Source: Opitutales bacterium (lineage in GTDB: Bacteria; Verrucomicrobiota; Verrucomicrobiae; Opitutales; CAG-312). Taken from it: a stretch of 7,572 nucleotides of DNA. Shown piece after piece: positions 1 through 6,239 of this stretch. Within the stretch, counting starts at the first letter, position 1. Each line of letters opens with the position of its first letter. The notes under the pieces are model-generated. The model saw only the letters and a list, made by a program, of their open reading frames with translations. It did no database searches and was not told where the DNA came from. The translations under genes were made by a program, and so were the position numbers. The DNA is taken from the NCBI GenBank assembly GCA_017623955.1, contig JAGAOA010000176.1, positions 1 through 7,572 of the forward strand. Reading direction: 5' to 3'.

Positions 1-636
1 CCCCATCTTTTTAACTTCATCAAGACGACGAATAAGCTCAAAGTTCTGCTCAATAGTTTTGCCAAAACCAATACCGACATCAACTATAATCATATCGCTT
101 GAAACCCCTTCAACTAGCACACTTTGAATACGCTCTTGCATGCCCTCGATGAAGAAATCAAAAAAATTCCCCTCAATAATTTCGCCTCTGCATGAATGAG
201 TTACAATTAAAGGAGCTTTTACTTCTGCTGCAACTTGAGCCATTAAATATTTGCCATATTTGCGGATAGCATATACGTCATTAATAATATCAGCTCCTTC
301 CGAAATGGCTATTCTAGCGACTTCAGGTTTATATGTATCAACCGATATCGGAATATTTGCAAAAGCCTTTCTAACGGCTTTCAATCTAGGCAATAGAATT
401 TCAATTTCATCATCTAACGATAACTCAGCCGCGTTAGGACGCGTCGATTCCGCCCCGATATCAATAATATCAGCACCTTGAGCAATCATATCTTCAACGT
501 GCCTTACAGCAGAACATATTTCAGAAAATTTACCACCATCGCTAAAAGAGTATTTACCCACATTTAAAATACCCATTATCAATGGAGTCTCACTGGGAGA
601 AGGCAAAGCTCTACTGTGTGGACTTTTCCAATTCAT
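1..636 (-). CDS. folP: Dihydropteroate synthase, C-terminus beyond the left edge
   Basis: Dihydropteroate synthase condenses 6-hydroxymethyl-dihydropterin diphosphate with p-aminobenzoate in cytoplasmic folate synthesis. The 212 residues visible show the family order: MGILN at 21-25 (Asn25 is the expected metal ligand), FSDGG at 31-35, GADIIDIGAESTRPN at 54-68 (loop 2 Thr-Arg), SVDTYKP at 98-104 (Asp100), ADIINDV at 115-121 (Asn119) and DVGIGFGKT at 186-194 (Asp186). The family is usually about 270-290 residues, so some 60-80 are missing, including the SRK and RxHD motifs. Two core motifs are unusual: NVTPDSFSDGG reads NVGKYSFSDGG, and DPGIGFGK reads DVGIGFGK; the usual MHMRG region reads THSCRG. 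The chosen ATG overlaps the end of the TPR gene by 26 bases and has no clear Shine-Dalgarno; an ATG at codon 21 would begin too close to the first motif. This is the last visible gene of the leftward operon. The family assignment is firm; full catalytic competence is less certain. Confidence 0.9.
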   Translation of the reverse strand, partial: MNWKSPHSRALPSPSETPLIMGILNVGKYSFSDGGKFSEICSAVRHVEDMIAQGADIIDIGAESTRPNAAELSLDDEIEILLPRLKAVRKAFANIPISVDTYKPEVARIAISEGADIINDVYAIRKYGKYLMAQVAAEVKAPLIVTHSCRGEIIEGNFFDFFIEGMQERIQSVLVEGVSSDMIIVDVGIGFGKTIEQNFELIRRLDEVKKMG

Positions 637-1858
637 TGCAGTATTTTTCCAATTTATTTTTTATATTTTCAATTTCAGGCGAAGGTTTTATTTTGAGCAA
701 TTTATTAACCCAATGCAGAGCTTGATTATATTGTTCCAACGCCAACGCATTGCGCAACAAAGAATACATTGCAGAGACTTTGTACATATCGTCTACAAGC
801 AATCGCATACATATAGCCGAGCTTTGAGAAATTTTACCAACTTTATACAAAGCTTCCGACAACTCCCATACTGCCGATAAATCTGCAGGTTTTTTCTGAA
901 GATATTTTTCTAAAAACAAAACCGCAGTTGAATTCTCACCCACTCTTGCATAAATAATTCCTTTTATTTTATCGATACTATCATCTGATGTTAATTTTTC
1001 TGCAATTTTTTTTGCGTTTTCAAAGTCTCCAATATTTACGCAAGCCAATGCAAGATTTATCATTTTTGAGTTAGAAATATTTTTCTCATAGGCTGATATA
1101 GCCATTGCATAAGCACCAATCGAAAAATATAAATCGCCTAACAGTTCAAAATCATCTTTATTTAAAGCCGAAATAGATTTCAACATTTCTAGAGTTGATA
1201 TAGCTCCGCATTTGTCACCAACATCAATTCGTATTTTTACAAGCAAGCGAAGATATTTAGAATCTTTAGTTTTTTCAAATTGTCTGATAGCTAGATTTTC
1301 TGCTTCTGTTAATTGTTTTAATTCTATTAAAAATCTGCACTTTGCATACAAGACAGAATTATTTGAATTATCGTATATCAAAGCTTGATTACACATAGCC
1401 AAAGCCGAAGATATATCGCCTTCACTAGCTCTATAATTCGCAATCCAAAGTAAAATTTCAACGTCGCTATTTCCTGATATAGCCAATGCACAAGCAAACG
1501 CATTGTAAGCTTTATCATTCAAATTAGATGCAGAATAAGCGAAACCCAAATTTTTGTACGCCAAAAAGAACTTTTGTTTTTCTAAAGCTTTCTCATAATA
1601 TTTGATAGCATTAGAATAATCGCCCATTCTGTAACATACATTACCTAAATTAAAGAACAAGGGAGCTCCAGCCCAAGATTTATCGATATATTTTTGAATA
1701 ATCGCTCGTTTTTGCTCTAGCGTTGATGCTCTTGAAGCATCATCTATAATTTCAGCCTCATATTTATTCATTGTTGGTCTCGAAAACATATCGGCAACCG
1801 ATATTTCTGCGAAAACAACGATAGGTAACAGTAAGAAAACTATAACTAAATATTTCAT
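611..1858 (-). CDS. Secreted TPR-repeat protein of the TonB operon
   Basis: A 415-residue protein with a signal peptide (hydrophobic residues 4-16, likely cleavage after VFA at 17), so periplasmic or surface-exposed. The rest is helical TPR-type repeats. Clear examples are 66-95 (FFNLGNVCYRMGDYSNAIKY and on), 99-128, 134-162, 235-262 (LLGDLYFSIGAYAMAISAYE), 266-290, 300-320, 327-352 and 363-392; the middle repeats are degenerate. TPR arrays bind proteins and this one shows no catalytic motif. TPR proteins are commonly encoded just downstream of TonB in ttpC/exbB/exbD/tonB clusters of this type, where I infer they act as periplasmic accessories to the Ton complex. Its ATG overlaps the tonB stop as ATGA (1858-1855), there is no Shine-Dalgarno, and translation is probably coupled to tonB. 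The fold is confident; the role rests on context. Confidence 0.85.
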   Translation of the reverse strand: MKYLVIVFLLLPIVVFAEISVADMFSRPTMNKYEAEIIDDASRASTLEQKRAIIQKYIDKSWAGAPLFFNLGNVCYRMGDYSNAIKYYEKALEKQKFFLAYKNLGFAYSASNLNDKAYNAFACALAISGNSDVEILLWIANYRASEGDISSALAMCNQALIYDNSNNSVLYAKCRFLIELKQLTEAENLAIRQFEKTKDSKYLRLLVKIRIDVGDKCGAISTLEMLKSISALNKDDFELLGDLYFSIGAYAMAISAYEKNISNSKMINLALACVNIGDFENAKKIAEKLTSDDSIDKIKGIIYARVGENSTAVLFLEKYLQKKPADLSAVWELSEALYKVGKISQSSAICMRLLVDDMYKVSAMYSLLRNALALEQYNQALHWVNKLLKIKPSPEIENIKNKLEKYCNELEKSTQ

Positions 1859-2523
1859 TTTATTATTTTAAATGGAATTTCTAACTCAAATCGAGCCTTT
1901 ACAGATTTTCCATTTTTTTTAGGAACTTCATATAAAAATTTATCTACAGCCGCGAGTGCATTTTTTGCAAAGTGTGAATTAGTTGCATCTATAACTTTCT
2001 CGATAGAAAGCACTCCAGTCGTGTCAATAATAACTAGTAGTTTAACATAACCTTCAATACCGCGTTTCAACATCTGCTTAGGATAATCCACAATAGTCTT
2101 ATCTAATCTACGTGGAATTTTATCAAGCATATCAAGCTCGAAAATTTCCGTTGAAAAATTGTGTTCACTACCTCTAGAAAAAACTGCGAGTGAAAAATCA
2201 GCATTACTTTGATTTTCTGATTTTATAGACACTTCAGGCAAATAGAAGTTTGAGCTACTAATCTTAGGTACATTTACAGGCAGATTACGCACTATACTTG
2301 AACTATCAAACTTCGACACGCTTTGTTTTATTTCATTTCTATTTTTCTGTTGAACTATATTTTCTTTTTTTGGAGCCGACCAAATTTTTACAATTTTATT
2401 TTCAGTTTTTTTTGAACTTATGCATACAGCTTGCAACAGAAAAATAAAGACGACTGCACATACCGATAAAAATAAACTACCAGCTTGTATCAATTTATAT
2501 TTCACTGAAGTAGACAAATTCAT
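1855..2523 (-). CDS. tonB: TonB energy transducer
   Basis: TonB spans the periplasm and passes energy from the ExbB/ExbD motor to outer-membrane TonB-dependent receptors. The 222-residue protein has a short cytoplasmic N-terminus, one membrane anchor at about 12-34 (SLFLSVCAVVFIFLLQAVCI), a periplasmic linker at 35-140 and a C-terminal TonB domain at about 141-222. That domain begins DYPKQMLKRGIEGYVKLLVI, matching the usual YPxxxxxxGIEGxVxVxFxID pattern. It continues through DTTGVLSIEKVIDATN and ends NGKSVKARFELEIPFKI, like the family's closing NGxPVxxxxxxPIxF. The linker lacks the proline/lysine-rich stretch of classical TonB and is rich in Ser, Asn and Lys. The ATG overlaps the exbD stop as ATGA (2523-2520), preceded by a weak purine run (GAGAAGAA). 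It sits after two exbB genes and exbD, as expected for a TonB2-type cluster. Confidence 0.93.
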   Translation of the reverse strand: MNLSTSVKYKLIQAGSLFLSVCAVVFIFLLQAVCISSKKTENKIVKIWSAPKKENIVQQKNRNEIKQSVSKFDSSSIVRNLPVNVPKISSSNFYLPEVSIKSENQSNADFSLAVFSRGSEHNFSTEIFELDMLDKIPRRLDKTIVDYPKQMLKRGIEGYVKLLVIIDTTGVLSIEKVIDATNSHFAKNALAAVDKFLYEVPKKNGKSVKARFELEIPFKIIK

Positions 2524-2921
2524 TTCTTCTCAGTTGCAAGATATATTGATGTTGAATCTACCGATTTTACAGCATCAATTACCGCTATTAATCTGTCAGC
2601 ACGTACCGATTTATCAGCATAAATCAAAACTTCTTTTTTTTGCGAAGCCCTAATTCTATTTGCCAACACCGACAATGAACATAATTGATCTTGAAAATAA
2701 ATCTCACCATTAGATGAAACCGACACACTAACGAAATCTTTGTTTGGCATTGATGAATTAGATGCTTGAGGAACATCTACATTCATTGCAAATTTATCAG
2801 AAAAAGCCATTGTTACAATAAAGAAAATCAGCAATATGAACACAACATCTATCAATGGAGAAATATTAATTTCTTCCACCTGAAAGTCATCATCAATATT
2901 CATCTTACGTTTATTCATCAT
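2520..2921 (-). CDS. exbD: ExbD/TolR biopolymer transport protein
   Basis: ExbD is the single-span partner of ExbB in the proton-driven inner-membrane motor that energises TonB. The 133-residue protein has the family layout: a short cytoplasmic N-terminus ending EEINISPLID, one membrane segment at about 22-40 (PLIDVVFILLIFFIVTMAF) carrying the proton-relaying Asp at residue 25, and a periplasmic domain at 45-133. That domain contains DVPQAS after the membrane and the typical VLIYADKSVRADRLIAVIDA stretch at 98-117, comparable to the family's vxIxADxxvxyxxvvxvmd. Length is normal for the family. It begins with two consecutive ATG codons (2921 and 2918) that overlap the end of the upstream exbB by 11 or 8 bases; neither has a strong Shine-Dalgarno, which suggests coupled translation. 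ExbD rather than TolR follows from tonB being immediately downstream. Confidence 0.94.
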   Translation of the reverse strand: MMNKRKMNIDDDFQVEEINISPLIDVVFILLIFFIVTMAFSDKFAMNVDVPQASNSSMPNKDFVSVSVSSNGEIYFQDQLCSLSVLANRIRASQKKEVLIYADKSVRADRLIAVIDAVKSVDSTSIYLATEKK

Positions 2922-3330
2922 TATAATCTAACGACAATTTTTTCAATTTAGAAGTTATGATAATTGCAAATATCCAAATTGCAATAGCAGTCATCAATCC
3001 AGTTTGAGTGGTCAATAGTGCATAAGAAATTCCATCTGAAACAGTAACTACATCATCAGCCGAAGATATGCACTGCCCTATGCCAATTACAGTACCTAAC
3101 AATCCTATCATAGGTGCCGACGATGCTAACACTTTTACAATTTTTATGTCGCGTAATCTTGCATTTACAAATGTTGCACTAGCTTTTTTAGGCTTTGCAA
3201 ATACAATTAAAAAGTAAGCATAAAAAGCGAAATAGAATCCTACAAAACACAATACAGCCAGCAACACCATCAGAACCGTGCCTGAACTAAAAATGTACAA
3301 AAGATTTTCTGTTATACCAAAGTCTATCAT
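2911..3330 (-). CDS. exbB: Small ExbB-family proton channel protein (second ExbB)
   Basis: A MotA/TolQ/ExbB-family inner-membrane subunit that forms the proton channel with ExbD. It has 139 residues from the chosen ATG, shorter than classical ExbB but like ExbB2 of TonB2 clusters. Three membrane segments lie at about 18-43, 70-92 and 108-127. The family core is clear: SAPMIGLLGTVIGIGQCIS at 71-89 in the second helix and SDGISYALLTTQTGLMTAI at 98-116 entering the third, with conserved Thr80 and Thr107/Thr108 in the channel region. The helix after GLMTAI reads AIWIFAIII and lacks the usual proline of GLxVAIPA. The ATG at 3330 is separated by one base from the stop of the upstream gene (TGATATG). 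A GTG at 3354, which would add eight residues (overlapping the upstream gene by 23 bases), cannot be excluded. Confidence 0.9.
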   Translation of the reverse strand: MIDFGITENLLYIFSSGTVLMVLLAVLCFVGFYFAFYAYFLIVFAKPKKASATFVNARLRDIKIVKVLASSAPMIGLLGTVIGIGQCISSADDVVTVSDGISYALLTTQTGLMTAIAIWIFAIIITSKLKKLSLDYNDE

Positions 3331-3331
3331 A

Positions 3332-4486
3332 TCATAAATATTTTTCGACCGCACTAGAGCGCAATGCTTCTGTTATATTTTTAACTTTGCGCGATAAAAT
3401 AGCATTGGCAATAAGTGCTGGAATTGCAACAATCAAACCATATTCCGTCGTAATCAATGCCTCTGCAATACCATCGCTAATCACACCACCATGAATAGTC
3501 GATAGCTCTGCAAAAGTTTTTATAATACCACTTACAGTACCTAACAAACCAAACAACGGCGAAACAGCTGCCGAAATCGACAACACACTCAACCAATTTT
3601 TTAATTTTAAATTCTGTGTCGATACAAAGTTAAAAATAACATCATCTTTCTCATCGCTTGAAAGTTCCGATGCGACTTTTTTTGATAAAGATTTTAACAA
3701 TTCTCGTCTATAAGCACTTCTTGAAGCCAACAAAAGTTGTCCACTCTTAACAATAAAAACAATTAACGACAATGCTCCTAGAAATAAAATAGGATACATC
3801 CATATTCCACCCTTCTGGATGTTCTCTAGAATTGTAGTTGTGTTACGTTCACGTTTCTGCAATTCACCAAAACTCAAATCTACTGGAATAGAAGAAACCT
3901 TACCCTCTACAAAATCTCTAATTGCCTGCGAATATTCTTTACCATATACAACATTTTTTTCGCTTAAAAATCCGCATACATCTTTGCTTACGAAATATCG
4001 AAAACCTCCAATGCGAAAACTCGAACCATTTATTTGAGATCTACTCTTTACTTCTATAGCCTTAACCGATTCTAATACCAAAGGTTTTTTCAATAATTTT
4101 AATTGATCTTGCAACTGAGCCTTTGTCAATGCAAGCACTTCTGTTGCAGAAACACATCTGTCGCTATTGTCGTCACAAATAAGATATAATTCCGATGCCA
4201 ATTCAGAACTAATGTTTTTATAAAATTGATATTTATCTTTTAGGTTAGAGACCTCACTAACTTCGCGTTCTAATTGAGCAATTTTTTTGTTAGCATCTGC
4301 AATTTGTTTACAAATTATCTCGAACTGCATTTGTTTTTGAGTAATGAGCTTTTGACTATTTTCTAGCACTTGCTTATATTCATCATTTGCCTTTTGCAAC
4401 TCGCCTTTAGCCACAGCCATCATCTGAGATTGGGCGAAAACTACACTTGAAAACATCGCACACAATAAAATAAAAAACAATCTCAT
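3332..4486 (-). CDS. TtpC-like MotA/TolQ/ExbB protein with periplasmic coiled-coil domain
   Basis: A 384-residue fusion-type ExbB relative, matching TtpC of Vibrio TonB2 systems in architecture and gene order. Residues 1-18 are a signal peptide (cleavage likely after VFA). Residues 25-90 are a strongly charged coiled coil (KKIAQLEREVSEVSNLKDKY at 67-86). A periplasmic globular part follows at 95-220 with Cys105 and Cys111 as a possible disulfide. Membrane helices lie at about 228-248, 298-322 and 346-366. The ExbB signature is intact: AAVSPLFGLLGTVSGIIKTF at 306-325 and SDGIAEALITTEYGLIVAIP at 337-356, including the proline missing from the smaller ExbB. In Vibrio such proteins are required for TonB2-dependent uptake; here I infer the same role. 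The start is well supported: AAGGAG lies 7 bases upstream, the signal peptide begins there, and ATGA overlaps the stop of the preceding gene. An in-frame ATG at 4522 is less likely. Confidence 0.9.
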   Translation of the reverse strand: MRLFFILLCAMFSSVVFAQSQMMAVAKGELQKANDEYKQVLENSQKLITQKQMQFEIICKQIADANKKIAQLEREVSEVSNLKDKYQFYKNISSELASELYLICDDNSDRCVSATEVLALTKAQLQDQLKLLKKPLVLESVKAIEVKSRSQINGSSFRIGGFRYFVSKDVCGFLSEKNVVYGKEYSQAIRDFVEGKVSSIPVDLSFGELQKRERNTTTILENIQKGGIWMYPILFLGALSLIVFIVKSGQLLLASRSAYRRELLKSLSKKVASELSSDEKDDVIFNFVSTQNLKLKNWLSVLSISAAVSPLFGLLGTVSGIIKTFAELSTIHGGVISDGIAEALITTEYGLIVAIPALIANAILSRKVKNITEALRSSAVEKYL

Positions 4487-5055
4487 CGAACAACTCCTTC
4501 TACTTTCATAGTCGTTACGCATCTAGAATTTTCGCCCTGAACTCTTATGAATAGACCTGAAGATACTTTCTCATTTTCTATTTTTATTTCTTTGTCGACT
4601 CGCTTTAGCAATGACAATAAAGATATAGTACATCTCAATTTTTCAGGTAACGATTTTGTTTTAAAATTTGCATCAATATTTTTTTTCAAATCATAATTGT
4701 TTGGAATTTGACTTATTAACATAACATAAAAACCATCTAAAAAATCAGACAACGCATCTAATTTTTCAATTTCAGTTTTTATGGCGTTAGCAATATACTT
4801 GTTGTCGTTATTCGATTGGCAATATTGAGCTTGTAAACGTTCAATCTTTTTAAGCAATGCCGATAACTGGATATTTGCACTAGAACATAACTTATCTAAA
4901 TTATCAATTTCAATCGCAGTTGTAGCTTTTGTCTTTGCGGTCAATTCCCTAACACGCACAGCATCCTTCATAATTTTATCAGCTTGCAAAAAGCCGTTGT
5001 TCGCCATCGCAACTATTGAAGAAACACATAATAAAATCGCCGTTAAAAATCGCAT
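4483..5055 (-). CDS. Secreted coiled-coil protein, short DUF3450-like
   Basis: A 190-residue protein with a signal peptide at 1-18 (hydrophobic core FLTAILLCVSSIVAMA, cleavage after AMA). A helical, heptad-like region covers about 22-110 (IEIDNLDKLCSSANIQLSAL, then IANAIKTEIEKLDALSDFL). A region at 133-190 resembles the later part of DUF3450 proteins: SLPEKLRCTISLLSLLKRVDKEI, then GLFIRVQGENSRCVTTMKV. DUF3450 proteins are periplasmic, of unknown biochemical role, and typically encoded directly upstream of ttpC-type exbB genes, exactly as here. They usually run to about 250-270 residues; this one stops where the family normally continues with a conserved glycine-rich C-terminal segment, so it is shortened. 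It has a good Shine-Dalgarno (GAGG at 5066-5063, spacing 7), starts 9 bases after the peptidase gene, and its last codons contain the Shine-Dalgarno of the next gene. Assignment rests as much on context as on sequence. Confidence 0.75.
   Translation of the reverse strand: MRFLTAILLCVSSIVAMANNGFLQADKIMKDAVRVRELTAKTKATTAIEIDNLDKLCSSANIQLSALLKKIERLQAQYCQSNNDNKYIANAIKTEIEKLDALSDFLDGFYVMLISQIPNNYDLKKNIDANFKTKSLPEKLRCTISLLSLLKRVDKEIKIENEKVSSGLFIRVQGENSRCVTTMKVEGVVR
4494..4499 (-). promoter_or_regulatory. Shine-Dalgarno site deciding the start of the TtpC-like gene
   Basis: On the minus strand AAGGAG is followed by a 7-base spacer (TTGTTCG) and ATG at 4486. It lies inside the last codons of the upstream DUF3450-like gene. 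This site, the strongest of its kind in the window, decides in favour of the ATG at 4486 over the one at 4522. Confidence 0.75.
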
Positions 5056-5062
5056 ATAGCAA

Positions 5063-5066
5063 CCTC
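5063..5066 (-). promoter_or_regulatory. Shine-Dalgarno site of the DUF3450-like gene overlapping the peptidase stop
   Basis: On the minus strand TGAGG joins the stop codon of the peptidase gene (TGA at 5067-5065) to GAGG, followed by 7 bases and the ATG at 5055. A ribosome ending on the peptidase gene covers this site, which suits reinitiation. Confidence 0.6.
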
Positions 5067-6183
5067 AATCTATAATCCAGTTATAATGATATTTAGACAA
5101 CAATTTGTATCCATTACAAGTTACAACAACATTGTCTTCAATTCTGCATCCACCAATTCCCCTGTAATATAAACCAGGTTCTACTGTCACAACATTTCCA
5201 CATTCAAGAATACAATCCCGTACACTCAACGATGGGCTTTCATGAACATCTAATCCTAGCCCGTGTCCAGTTGAGTGGAAAAACCCGTTCCAAAAGCCCT
5301 TTATCAATTTTGTTTTGTAGTTATTCTTTTCGAAAAAATCAGCCACAGAATTATGAACATCTGCACCATTTCTACCCATACGAATCTTAGACATTGCAAT
5401 CTTCTGAGCTTTCATAACACACTCAACAAGAGCAATCTGTTTTTCAGAAGGCTCGCCCTTCAAGAAAGTACGTGTCATATCTCCAAAATATCCCGATTCT
5501 CTCAAACGTGGAAATATGTCAAAAACAATTAGCGAGTGTGGGGTTATAATGCCATGCCCCACCTCATGCGGGTCGCACGCCTGATTTCCGCAAGCTGCAA
5601 CAGTATCTAAAGCATCAGCCCCTAGAGATATAGCAAGTTTTTCTATTTCGGAACGCAAATATTCCGAAGTCAATATCTCACCCTTGTAATATAAAGCGTC
5701 TCTGCGAATTTCCGATTTACGCAATGTCTCTTCAGCCATCTGAAAACATACTGAAGCCACATCATTAGCTTTCTGTATTTGACGAAGTTCACTTTTAGAC
5801 TTAACTTGGCGTTCAACAAAAAAATCGCCCTGACATATATCAACCTTAAATCCGCGTTCTACTAAATCTGCAAAAACTCCAACTGGGAAATCTTCTGGAA
5901 CTATCAGCGAACGCACTTTGTTGCGTTTTAAGATAAAAACAATAGCCTCAAAATAATTACGAGGAACTCTTTTAGGCATTTGCGAACAAACTTCAGAGTA
6001 ATCGAAAATGACATCTAACTTTGAATTACGTCTAACGCGCCCAATTTCTAATGGGCTAACCAACGCGCATTTCTTTCCGTCTAAACTGAAGCAATAAAAA
6101 TCGTCATGCATAGATACTCCAGCAAAATAAAATATGTCGGAGCTTTTTCTTGTGTTTGAGTAAAGTAAAATCTGATTTTTCAT
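5065..6183 (-). CDS. M24 family metallopeptidase, Xaa-Pro peptidase type
   Basis: A cytoplasmic dinuclear-metal aminopeptidase or dipeptidase of the pita-bread fold, probably cleaving peptides next to proline. Residue numbers here follow the ATG at 6183 (372 residues). Residues 1-125 look like a creatinase-type N-terminal domain; the catalytic domain covers about 130-372. All five metal ligands are visible: Asp222 (IVFD), Asp235 (YFGDMTRTF), His307 (STGHGLGLDVHESP), Glu335 (VTVEPGLY) and Glu349 (CRIEDNVVV). The accessory histidines His206 (CDPHE) and His314 (VHESP) are present too. There is no signal peptide. No strong Shine-Dalgarno precedes the ATG; a TTG two codons upstream (6189) is in frame but less likely. 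It is the first gene of the leftward operon, 9 bases before the DUF3450-like gene, so its promoter probably drives the Ton genes. The family is certain; substrate (dipeptide or longer peptide) cannot be read from the sequence. Confidence 0.93.
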   Translation of the reverse strand: MKNQILLYSNTRKSSDIFYFAGVSMHDDFYCFSLDGKKCALVSPLEIGRVRRNSKLDVIFDYSEVCSQMPKRVPRNYFEAIVFILKRNKVRSLIVPEDFPVGVFADLVERGFKVDICQGDFFVERQVKSKSELRQIQKANDVASVCFQMAEETLRKSEIRRDALYYKGEILTSEYLRSEIEKLAISLGADALDTVAACGNQACDPHEVGHGIITPHSLIVFDIFPRLRESGYFGDMTRTFLKGEPSEKQIALVECVMKAQKIAMSKIRMGRNGADVHNSVADFFEKNNYKTKLIKGFWNGFFHSTGHGLGLDVHESPSLSVRDCILECGNVVTVEPGLYYRGIGGCRIEDNVVVTCNGYKLLSKYHYNWIID

Positions 6184-6239
6184 TGCCAATCTGTAAATTA
6201 ATGTTGCGAATTTTACACAAATTTACAATCCTAAATAGT
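6184..6239. promoter_or_regulatory. Divergent promoter region between the two operons
   Basis: This 56-base gap between the peptidase gene (leftward) and the DUF192 lipoprotein gene (rightward) is the only real intergenic space in the window, so promoters for both units should lie here. It is very AT-rich. Possible -10-like hexamers are TACAAT at 6224-6229 on the plus strand and TAAAAT and TTAATT on the minus strand, but none has a matching -35 element at 16-18 bases. I see no operator palindrome or riboswitch. Location is inferred from gene orientation; the exact promoters are not resolved. Confidence 0.45.

Noticed and set aside
251..481. Plus-strand open frame of 76 codons
   Set aside because: It lies fully inside folP on the opposite strand, which has strong family motifs; the predicted peptide has no recognisable domain.
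4484..4522. Upstream ATG at 4522 for the TtpC-like gene
   Set aside because: It would add 12 polar residues before the signal peptide and overlap the previous gene by 40 bases, while the ATG at 4486 has an AAGGAG site at ideal spacing.
4483..4600. Frameshift breaking the DUF3450-like gene
   Set aside because: I saw no family-like sequence resuming in another frame after the stop; the next gene's ribosome site and signal peptide start immediately.
5275..5532. Plus-strand open frame of 85 codons
   Set aside because: It is antisense to the catalytic part of the M24 peptidase, where the metal ligands are encoded.
6150..6239. Upstream ATGs at 6150 and 6201 for the DUF192 lipoprotein
   Set aside because: They would place 13-30 residues before the charged start of the lipoprotein signal peptide, and the first runs into the divergent peptidase gene.
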